Source of the DNA: Betaproteobacteria bacterium
Lineage (GTDB): Bacteria > Pseudomonadota > Gammaproteobacteria > Burkholderiales > Burkholderiaceae_C
DNA length: 8,325 bases
Assembly: GCA_005884255.1 (NCBI GenBank)
Contig: VBDL01000077.1
Coordinates: forward strand, 1 to 8,325
Direction of reading: 5' to 3'
Every line of letters begins with the position of its first letter. The first letter of the stretch is position 1. A program made the position numbers and the translations under genes. Positions 1 through 5,529 of the stretch are shown piece by piece. Below the pieces are notes generated by a model. The model searched no databases, was not told the DNA's origin, and was given only the letters and a program-made list of their open reading frames with translations.

Positions 1-775
1 TCAGGCTGGACAGCAGATCGTGCTCGCAGTAGCGCGTGGTCAGGCGCACGTCTTCCGGCACGCCGCCGGAGAACGGATGCGTGCTCTCGTCCAGGCGGCC
101 GGCCTCGAAGTCGAAATCGAGCAGGCGCATCACGTCCTGGCTCAGTGCACGCTGCGCGGCGACAGGGAACGGGCCCACCGGCTCGACAAGCTTGTCCTTG
201 GCCTGGCGTTGCTGCGCCCGCTCGATCAGGCCGGGCAGCCATTGGCGCAGGTCGCCGAACAAGCGGTCGAGCTGCGCGCAGGTCATGCCGGGCTCGAAAC
301 GATCGAGCAGCGCGTCATAGGGGCGCAGACCCGACTCGTCGGCGAGCAGCTGGGCCTCTTCGCGCCCCAGGCGCAGCACCTCGCGGAAGTTCTCGAGAAA
401 GCCCGCCCAGTCGTTGGCCGGCCGCTGCTTGCGCCAGGCGTGCTCGCAGCGCGCGGCGGCCAGCGTCTTCTTCTCGACCAGCGACTCCGGCAGCGCGTTG
501 CTCGAGCGCCAGTCGCGGCGGATCTCGCGCAGGTTCGCGCGCTGCGCGTCGTCGAGCGACTCGCCTTCCGCCTGCGCGATCAAGCTCTTGAGCCGCGGCT
601 CGGTGCGCATGCGGTGCAGCAAGGTGCCGATCTCGGCCAGCGCGGCGGCGCGCGCCTCGTTGCCCTTGGGCGGCATGTTGGCCGCCTGGTCCCACGAAGC
701 CAGCGAGTGCAGATGGCCGAAGCGGTGCAGGCGGGTGTACAGCGCGGTCAGTTCGTCGTAGGCAGTCGTGCTCAT
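1..775 (-). CDS. M32 family carboxypeptidase (carboxypeptidase Taq), N-terminal part, runs off left edge
   Basis: This is the N-terminal half of a cytoplasmic zinc metallocarboxypeptidase of MEROPS family M32, which removes C-terminal residues from peptides. Reading leftwards from ATG at 773-775 gives 258 residues with no stop before the window edge. The first ~200 residues are mostly helical and charged, including SLASWDQAANMPPKG at about 25-38, as in this family. Residues 233-248 read HPFSGGVPEDVRLTTR, the conserved HPF and DxRxT block of M32. The HEXXH zinc site normally follows about 20 residues later and so lies just outside the window. An AGGGA Shine-Dalgarno (complement of 781-785) sits 5 bases before the ATG and fixes the start. 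Family members are about 500 residues, so half the gene is missing. It is divergent from an XRE-type gene that carries a second, C-terminal piece of M32. The off-window half may therefore not be the normal one. Family assignment is firm; intactness is unknown. Confidence 0.9.
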   Translation of the reverse strand, partial: MSTTAYDELTALYTRLHRFGHLHSLASWDQAANMPPKGNEARAAALAEIGTLLHRMRTEPRLKSLIAQAEGESLDDAQRANLREIRRDWRSSNALPESLVEKKTLAAARCEHAWRKQRPANDWAGFLENFREVLRLGREEAQLLADESGLRPYDALLDRFEPGMTCAQLDRLFGDLRQWLPGLIERAQQRQAKDKLVEPVGPFPVAAQRALSQDVMRLLDFDFEAGRLDESTHPFSGGVPEDVRLTTRYCEHDLLSSL

Positions 776-872
776 GAGGTTCCCTGAATGGCAGCGTGCG
801 GCGATTGTCGCTCGATGACCATGATGTGACAGGTCATGGAGCCCACGCCCCGCTTGCGCTAACGTGCGGACC
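773..872. promoter_or_regulatory. Divergent promoter region with TGAC/GTCA half-sites
   Basis: This ~100-base spacer between two divergent starts must hold both promoters, but I see no convincing -35/-10 pair. At 815-837 there is a cluster of half-sites. ATGACC (815-820) and GGTCAT (832-837) form a perfect inverted repeat with an 11-base gap. TGAC-AG-GTCA (827-836) is a second short palindrome sharing the right arm. The cluster lies 36-58 bases before the XRE-type start, a typical place for an operator. Binding by the neighbouring XRE protein is inference only. Confidence 0.3.
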
Positions 873-1634
873 ATGCTGCTCGGCCGCCCCTCCCCCGCCT
901 CCCGCCCGGTCGGCGACCTGCTGCGCGAATGGCGCCAGCGGCGCCGCCTGAGCCAGCTCGACCTTGCCGGCGACGCCGAGGTGTCGACGCGCCACCTCAG
1001 TTGCGTCGAAACGGGCCGCGCACTGCCCAGCCGCGAGATGGTGCTGCGGCTGGCAGAGCGCCTGGACGTGCCGCTGCGCGAGCGCAACGCGCTGCTCGTC
1101 GCCGCCGGCTATGCGCCGATGTACGGCGAGCGGCCGTTGAACGACCCGGCGCTGGCTGCGGCGCGCAAGGCGATCGACCTGGTGCTCGCCGGCCACGAAC
1201 CGTATCCGGCGCACGTGATCCTGCGCTACGAGATCGAGAAGCCCTTGATCGAGGGCGAGATCGAGGCGGAAGACATCCCGGCACTGTGGGACGAGAAGAT
1301 GAGCGCGCTGCTCGGCGTGGCCACGCGCGGCAACTTCAAGGATGGCCCGCTGCAGGACGTGCATTGGCCGGAGGCGCTGTTCGGCTACTTCCCGTGCTAC
1401 ACGCTGGGCGCGCTGTATGCGGCGCAGTGGTTCGCGGCGATCCGGCGGGGTACGCCGGACCTCGATGCACGCATCGCAGCCGGCGACTTGCGGCCGGTGT
1501 TCGACTGGCTGCGCGAGAACATCTGGAGCCAGGCCAGCCGCTGGACCACCGACGAGCTGGCCGTGCGCGCCAGCGGTGAGCCGCTGAACGCGGCGCACTT
1601 CCGCGCGCACCTGGAAGCGCGCTACTCGGTTTGA
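873..1634 (+). CDS. Chimeric protein: XRE/MmyB-type HTH N-terminus joined to M32 carboxypeptidase C-terminal lobe
   Basis: This 253-residue ORF joins two unrelated families. Residues ~12-67 are a Cro/C1-type helix-turn-helix (SQLDLAGDAEVSTRHLSCVE at 27-46), followed by AAGYAPMYGERPLNDPAL and AGHEPYPA. That is the linker seen in MmyB-like regulators just before their MltR-like ligand-binding domain. From YPAHVILRYEIEK (111 onwards) to the end, the protein instead matches the M32 C-terminus. LIEG, LQDVHW (160-165) and GYFPCYTLG (171-179) are M32 landmarks, and it ends in ARYSV as M32 proteins end in a similar short tail. The HEXXH zinc site and third zinc ligand are absent, so it cannot be a peptidase alone. 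The expected regulator ligand domain is also absent. The change of family falls at 1203-1212. GTG at 864 is an alternative start; ATG 873 is preferred, though neither has a good Shine-Dalgarno. The ORF is open and in frame, so it could be expressed, but a rearrangement or assembly chimera is equally possible. Confidence 0.85.
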   Translation: MLLGRPSPASRPVGDLLREWRQRRRLSQLDLAGDAEVSTRHLSCVETGRALPSREMVLRLAERLDVPLRERNALLVAAGYAPMYGERPLNDPALAAARKAIDLVLAGHEPYPAHVILRYEIEKPLIEGEIEAEDIPALWDEKMSALLGVATRGNFKDGPLQDVHWPEALFGYFPCYTLGALYAAQWFAAIRRGTPDLDARIAAGDLRPVFDWLRENIWSQASRWTTDELAVRASGEPLNAAHFRAHLEARYSV

Positions 1635-1637
1635 GAT

Positions 1638-1698
1638 GGTGGGCCGAAGCCCACCCTACAGGCGGCCGCGATTTTCGTAGGGTGGGCTTCAGCCCACC
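1638..1698. repeat. Inverted pair of REP-like hairpin repeats between convergent genes
   Basis: Two 23-base copies lie in opposite orientation at 1638-1660 and 1676-1698, separated by 15 bases. They differ at two positions. Each copy is itself a hairpin: GGTGGGC-CGAA-GCCCACC at 1638-1655 and GGTGGGC-TTCA-GCCCACC at 1681-1698, both with perfect 7-base stems. The outer flank CCCTACA pairs with CGTAGGG apart from its last base. The whole unit can therefore fold either as two small hairpins or as one long stem. I recall this GTAGGGTGGGCTTCAGCCCACC-type motif as a dispersed intergenic repeat in Proteobacteria, but could not check. Its place between convergent genes would suit a bidirectional terminator, although neither hairpin is followed by a proper T-tract. 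The right copy reaches into the phasin gene and supplies its stop codon. Confidence 0.75.
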
Positions 1699-2219
1699 GA
1701 CTTGCGCGCGGCACCGCGCTTGGCGGCCTTGAGCGCGCCGTTCACATGCACGGCCTTCTTGGCGGCCGTCTTCTTCGCCGCGGCGGGCGCTTTGCCGAGC
1801 TTGGCGATTTGCGCAGCGAGCGCGTCGATGCGCTTGTTCAGCGCGTCGACTTCCTTGGCCGACGGCACGCCCAGCTTGGTCATCGCCTTGGACACGCGCG
1901 ATTCGAAGATCGTCTCGAGCTTGTCCCAGTGCTGGCCGGCCTTGGCGGTCACGTCGCCGGCCATCGCGCTCATCTTGCCGGTGACCTGGCCGATCTTCTC
2001 TTCGGCCTGCGCCTGCGTCTTGCGCTGCAGGCTGACGCCTTCCTTGATCAGCGTCTCGAACAGCTTGCCGCCTTCTTCCTGCGCCTTGGAGAAGGCGCCC
2101 AGGCCTGCCAGCCAGATTTGCTGGGCCGAATCCTTGACGGTGCTGGCGAGCTGGCTGTCCAGCAGGCCGGCCGCCGAGGCGCTCTTCTTCTCGGCCATCT
2201 TCTGCAGCTTCTTGACCAT
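1689..2219 (-). CDS. Phasin, PhaF/PhaI family polyhydroxyalkanoate granule-associated protein
   Basis: Phasins of this family coat intracellular polyhydroxyalkanoate (PHA) granules, controlling granule size and number, and PhaF-like members also tether granules to the nucleoid. The 176-residue protein has the family signature in residues 18-60: GLLDSQLASTVKDSAQQIWL, then GLGAFSKAQEEGGKLFETL. Helical, heptad-like segments follow to about residue 142 (VDALNKRIDALAAQIAKLGK, a likely coiled coil for oligomerisation). The tail from ~143 is rich in Lys, Ala and Arg, like the histone H1-like DNA-binding tail of PhaF but shorter. I chose ATG at 2217-2219 because an AGAGGA Shine-Dalgarno (complement of 2228-2233) lies 8 bases upstream. 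An upstream ATG at 2270 in the same frame would read through the likely promoter and has no such site. The last codons and the TGA stop are inside a dispersed repeat. It is divergent from a fatty acyl-CoA reductase, which suggests shared storage-lipid physiology. Confidence 0.92.
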   Translation of the reverse strand: MVKKLQKMAEKKSASAAGLLDSQLASTVKDSAQQIWLAGLGAFSKAQEEGGKLFETLIKEGVSLQRKTQAQAEEKIGQVTGKMSAMAGDVTAKAGQHWDKLETIFESRVSKAMTKLGVPSAKEVDALNKRIDALAAQIAKLGKAPAAAKKTAAKKAVHVNGALKAAKRGAARKSVG

Positions 2220-2227
2220 GGTGTGGT

Positions 2228-2258
2228 TCCTCTTGCTTGGGGTGATGCCTGGACTATA
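2228..2258 (-). promoter_or_regulatory. Likely phasin promoter -10 and ribosome binding site
   Basis: On the minus strand, TATAGT (complement of 2253-2258) matches the sigma-70 -10 consensus at 5 of 6 positions. AGAGGA (complement of 2228-2233) precedes the phasin ATG by 8 bases. The -35 candidate 17 bases upstream (CTGTCG) is weak, at 3 of 6. Transcription would begin near 2246 with a leader of about 27 bases. This is read by eye only. Confidence 0.4.
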
Positions 2259-2338
2259 GGGAGCCGGCATGGAGGCGACAGCCTAATTGTCTAGTGTGCG
2301 GGCTCTATGTGATTCTCAGGGATTGCCCCCGCTGATAG

Positions 2339-2352
2339 GCGCTTCAAAGCGC
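2339..2352. promoter_or_regulatory. Perfect palindrome GCGCTTCAAAGCGC, candidate operator
   Basis: Two perfect 6-base arms flank a 2-base centre in the spacer between the phasin and the fatty acyl-CoA reductase, 43 bases before the reductase start. Its size and symmetry fit a dimeric regulator site such as those of TetR- or GntR-type proteins. It is less suited to an RNA hairpin because the loop would be only 2 bases. Which regulator binds is unknown, and no regulator gene is adjacent. Confidence 0.35.
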
Positions 2353-2382
2353 ACGGGTCCGCGGCTACCATCGCCCGACACC

Positions 2383-2390
2383 AAGGAGGA
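2383..2390 (+). promoter_or_regulatory. Strong ribosome binding site of the fatty acyl-CoA reductase
   Basis: AAGGAGGA is a near-perfect match to the anti-Shine-Dalgarno of 16S rRNA and lies 5 bases before the ATG at 2396. It fixes the reductase start and is the strongest such site in the window, suggesting efficient translation. Confidence 0.85.
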
Positions 2391-2395
2391 CCCGC

Positions 2396-4366
2396 ATGCA
2401 GTATTTCGTCACCGGCGCCACCGGCTTCATCGGCAAACGCCTCGTCAAGACACTGCTCGCGCGGCGCGGTTCGACGGTGTACTTCCTCCTGCGGCCGGAG
2501 AGCGAGGGCAAGGCGGTCGAGCTGCTCGAGTACTGGGGGGTGAGCAAGCAGCGCGCGGTGCCGGTGTTCGGCGACCTGACCGAGAAGAAGCTCGGCGTCG
2601 CGCCCGAGCACGTGAAGGCGCTGAAGGGCCAGATCGATGCGGTCTACCACCTGGCGGCGGTGTACGACCTCGGCGCCGACGAAGAGAGCCAGGTGCGCAC
2701 CAACATCGAAGGCACGCGCAACGTCGTCGACTTTGCGCACGCCATCGCGGCCAAGCACTTCCACCACGTGTCGTCGATCGCCGCCGCGGGCCTCTATGAA
2801 GGCGTGTTCCGCGAGGACATGTTCGACGAGGCCGAGGGCCTGGACCATCCGTACTTCATGACCAAGCACGAGTCCGAGCAGATCGTGCGCAAGGAGTGCA
2901 AGCTGCCGTGGACGGTGTACCGCCCGGCGATGGTGGTCGGGATCGACGGCCCGTACTACCTGTTCAAGCTGATCCAGCGCATGCGCCAGATCCTGCCGCC
3001 GTGGATGCCGTCGGTGGGCCTCGAAGGCGGGCGCGTCAACATCGTGCCGGTGGACTTCGTCGTCGCGGCGCTCGATCACATCAGCCACGGCAAGAGCGAC
3101 ATCACGAGCCAGTGCTTCCACCTGGTCGACCCGGTGGGCTACCGCATCGGCGACGTGCTCGACATCTTCAGCAAGGCGGCCCACGCCCCGAAGATGAACC
3201 TCTTCGTCAATGCCGCGCTGTTCGGCTTCATCCCGAAGAGCGTGAAGAAGGGGATGATGGCCGTGGCGCCGGTGCGCCGCGTGCGCAATGCGGTGCTCAA
3301 GGACCTCGGCCTGCCCGAGGACATGATGAGCTTCATCAACTACCCGACGCGCTTCGACTGCCGGCAGACGCTGGCGGCGCTGAAAGGCAGCGGCATCGCC
3401 TGCCCCAAGCTCGACGACTACGCGTGGCGGCTGTGGGACTACTGGGAGCGCAACCTCGACCCCGACCTCTTCATCGACCGCAGCCTGAAGGGCGCGGTCG
3501 GCGGCAAGGTGGTGCTGGTCACCGGCGGCAGCTCCGGCATTGGGCTGGCGGCGGCGGTGAAGTTTGCCGAGGCGGGTGCGGTGACCATCATCTGCGCGCG
3601 CGACGAAGACAAGCTCATTGCCGCAAAGCACGAGATTCTCGAGAAGGCGGGCAAGGACGCGACGGTCGTCACGCGCTCGGCCGACATTGCCGACGAGGCC
3701 AGCTGCAACGACCTGATCGCGTGGCTCAACGAGACCTACGGCGGCGTCGACGTGCTGATCAACAACGCCGGCCGCTCGATCCGCCGCGCCATCGAGTCGA
3801 GCTACGACCGCTTCCACGACTACGAGCGCACGATGCAGCTGAACTACTTCGGCTGCCTGCGCGTGACCATGGGTCTGCTGCCCGGCATGGTGAAGAAGCA
3901 CAAGGGCCACGTGGTCAACATCAGCTCGATCGGCGTGCTGACCAACGCGCCGCGCTTCTCGGCCTATGTGGCGAGCAAGGCGGCGCTCGATGCATGGACG
4001 CGCTGCGCCGCCAGCGAGTTCGCCGACCAGGGCGTGACCTTCACCACGATCAACATGCCGCTGGTGCGCACGCCGATGATCGCGCCGACGAAGATCTACA
4101 ACAACGTGCCGACCCTGGCACCGGAGGAGGCCGCCGACCTGATCGCGCAGGCCTGCGTGAGCAAGCCGGTGCGCATTGCCACGCGCATGGGCATCACCGG
4201 GCAGCTGCTGCACGCGCTGCTGCCGCGCGTGGCGCAGATCGCGATGAACACCACGTTCCGCATGTTCCCCGACTCGCAAGCGGCCAAGGGCGAGAAGGGC
4301 GCCAAGCCGCAGCTCAGCGCCGAGGCGATGGCGCTGCAGCAGATGATGCAGGGCATTCACTTCTGA
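2396..4366 (+). CDS. Alcohol-forming fatty acyl-CoA/aldehyde reductase, two fused SDR domains
   Basis: This 656-residue enzyme resembles the Marinobacter Maqu_2507-type reductase (about 661 residues), which uses NADPH to reduce fatty acyl-CoA or acyl-ACP through the aldehyde to the fatty alcohol, a wax ester precursor. Domain 1 (1 to ~360) is an extended SDR with TGATGFIG at 6-13, HHVSSIAAAG at 123-132 and catalytic Tyr153/Lys157 (YFMTK). A bridge holds INYPTRFD (314-321) and LWDYWERNLDPDLF (346-359). Domain 2 (~367-600) is a classical SDR with TGGSSGIG at 376-383, NNAGRSIRR at 456-464, QLNYFG with Asn483, Ser510/Ser511 and the YVASK pair Tyr524/Lys528. Both catalytic sets are complete and length is normal. 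The C-terminus (MFPDS to GIHF) also fits the family. No signal peptide or transmembrane segment is evident, so it is probably cytosolic. It is divergent from a phasin and 56 bases upstream of a periplasmic binding protein gene. The exact substrate is inferred from family members. Confidence 0.93.
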   Translation: MQYFVTGATGFIGKRLVKTLLARRGSTVYFLLRPESEGKAVELLEYWGVSKQRAVPVFGDLTEKKLGVAPEHVKALKGQIDAVYHLAAVYDLGADEESQVRTNIEGTRNVVDFAHAIAAKHFHHVSSIAAAGLYEGVFREDMFDEAEGLDHPYFMTKHESEQIVRKECKLPWTVYRPAMVVGIDGPYYLFKLIQRMRQILPPWMPSVGLEGGRVNIVPVDFVVAALDHISHGKSDITSQCFHLVDPVGYRIGDVLDIFSKAAHAPKMNLFVNAALFGFIPKSVKKGMMAVAPVRRVRNAVLKDLGLPEDMMSFINYPTRFDCRQTLAALKGSGIACPKLDDYAWRLWDYWERNLDPDLFIDRSLKGAVGGKVVLVTGGSSGIGLAAAVKFAEAGAVTIICARDEDKLIAAKHEILEKAGKDATVVTRSADIADEASCNDLIAWLNETYGGVDVLINNAGRSIRRAIESSYDRFHDYERTMQLNYFGCLRVTMGLLPGMVKKHKGHVVNISSIGVLTNAPRFSAYVASKAALDAWTRCAASEFADQGVTFTTINMPLVRTPMIAPTKIYNNVPTLAPEEAADLIAQACVSKPVRIATRMGITGQLLHALLPRVAQIAMNTTFRMFPDSQAAKGEKGAKPQLSAEAMALQQMMQGIHF

Positions 4367-4422
4367 CCCACCGGGGCGAATGCCGCCCAGCGTGAGGTTC
4401 GTTGCACTAAGATGCACCGAGC

Positions 4423-5529
4423 ATGAGGCGCAGGCTGTTCGCTACCGTCTGGATCTTCATCGAGCTGGCCATCGCCGCGGGCAGCGGCCGGGCTGCGGAC
4501 GATGCCTTGGCCGAGGCGCGGCGCATCGTCGAAGCCGCCACGCAGCCCGCCGCGCCGTGGAACGGCCCGCGCACCGGCCCGCCCGCGCAGAGCGGAAAAC
4601 ACGTGGTGATCCTGGGCGAGGACCTGCGCAACGGCGGCATCCTCGGCGTGGCGCAGGGCGTGCGCGAGGCGGCGCGGGTCATCGGCTGGAGTGTGGCCGT
4701 GTTCGATGCCGGCGGCTCGGCCGAGCGCCGCCGCAAGGTGCTGGCCGAAGCGCTGGCCGGCCGCATCGACGGCCTGATGCTGATCGGCCCCGATGCGCGA
4801 GACATGCTCCCCGGGCTGCTGCCTTACGCGCAGCGCGGCATTCCCATCGTCGGCTGGCACGTCGCCCCGCACGCCGGTCCGGTGGCCGGCACGCCGGTGG
4901 CGATGAACGTGTCCACCGACCCGCTGGAGGTCGCCCGCGTCACCGCGCTGGCTGCCATCGTGCAGGCCAAGGGCCGCGCCGGCGTCGTGGTGTTCACCGA
5001 CACCCATTACGAGCTGCCGAAGACCAAGGCCAACGCGATGGTCGAGGTGGTGCGGGCGTGCGCCGGCTGTACCCTGCTCGAGCTCAGCGACGTGGCGATC
5101 TCGCGCAATGCGGAGCTGATGCCTCAGAAGGCGCGCGAGCTGCTCTCGCGCTACGGCCGGCGCTGGACGCATGCGCTGGCCATCAATGACATCTACTTCG
5201 ACTACGCCGCTCCCGTGCTCACGCAGGCCGGGCTCGCCAACGATGCGGTGAGCATGCTGTCGGCGGGAGACGGCAGCGCCGCGGCCTTCCTGCGCATTCG
5301 CGCCGGCACCTTCCAGACCGGCACCGTGGCCGAACCGCTGAACCTGCACGGCTGGCAGATGGTGGACGAGATGAATCGCCTGTTCGCCAAGGAGCCGGTG
5401 AGCGGCTATGTGCACCCGGTGCATCTGGTCACGCCGGACAACATCACGAGCGACGGCGGCGATCGTCTGCAGTACGACCCGGCCAACGGGTATCGCGACG
5501 TCTACCGGCGCATCTGGCAGCGGCCGTGA
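4423..5529 (+). CDS. Periplasmic type 1 (sugar-type) substrate-binding protein, probable sensor partner
   Basis: This is a 368-residue secreted protein. Residues 1-24 are a signal peptide (RRR, hydrophobic stretch WIFIELAIAA, likely cut after GRA). The mature part has the two-lobe type 1 periplasmic binding protein layout. The first lobe starts at KHVVILGEDLRNGG (59-72) and includes RIDGLMLIGPDA and GIPIVGWHV. The second includes AGVVVFTDTHYE (186-197), HALAINDIYFDYAAPVL (250-266) and the late GTVAEPLNLHGWQMVDEM segment typical of sugar-binding members. A Cys pair (213, 216) could form a disulfide. The ligand cannot be read from the sequence. No permease or ATPase gene is adjacent. Instead its stop codon overlaps the start of a sensor kinase, so it more likely presents a ligand to that kinase, as LuxP does for LuxQ and TorT for TorS. 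It is probably translated from its own start 56 bases after the reductase; the Shine-Dalgarno is weak. Confidence 0.85.
   Translation: MRRRLFATVWIFIELAIAAGSGRAADDALAEARRIVEAATQPAAPWNGPRTGPPAQSGKHVVILGEDLRNGGILGVAQGVREAARVIGWSVAVFDAGGSAERRRKVLAEALAGRIDGLMLIGPDARDMLPGLLPYAQRGIPIVGWHVAPHAGPVAGTPVAMNVSTDPLEVARVTALAAIVQAKGRAGVVVFTDTHYELPKTKANAMVEVVRACAGCTLLELSDVAISRNAELMPQKARELLSRYGRRWTHALAINDIYFDYAAPVLTQAGLANDAVSMLSAGDGSAAAFLRIRAGTFQTGTVAEPLNLHGWQMVDEMNRLFAKEPVSGYVHPVHLVTPDNITSDGGDRLQYDPANGYRDVYRRIWQRP

Noticed and set aside
20..787. A 255-codon plus-strand open frame at the left edge
   Set aside because: It is the antisense shadow of the M32 carboxypeptidase N-terminus, which carries recognisable HPF and DxRxT motifs on the minus strand.
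873..1634. Reading the XRE-type gene as an ordinary intact MmyB-like regulator
   Set aside because: The length is nearly right, but residues after about 112 match M32 carboxypeptidase, not the MltR-like ligand-binding domain.
1638..1698. A standard Rho-independent terminator
   Set aside because: The hairpins are strong but neither is followed by a T-rich run in either direction. The paired, inverted, near-identical copies fit a dispersed repeat better.
1689..2270. Longer phasin starting at ATG 2270
   Set aside because: The extra 17 residues do not fit the family, there is no Shine-Dalgarno there, and the stretch contains the likely -10 box. ATG at 2217-2219 has a good site.
2291..4417. A 708-codon minus-strand open frame opposite the fatty acyl-CoA reductase
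   Set aside because: Its translation is His/Arg/Val-rich low-complexity sequence with no recognisable domain, as expected from the antisense of a GC-rich gene. The plus-strand frame has two complete SDR domains and a strong ribosome binding site.
4423..5529. A sugar ABC transporter operon
   Set aside because: Only the binding protein is present. The overlapping downstream gene is a histidine kinase, and no permease or ATPase gene is seen in the window.
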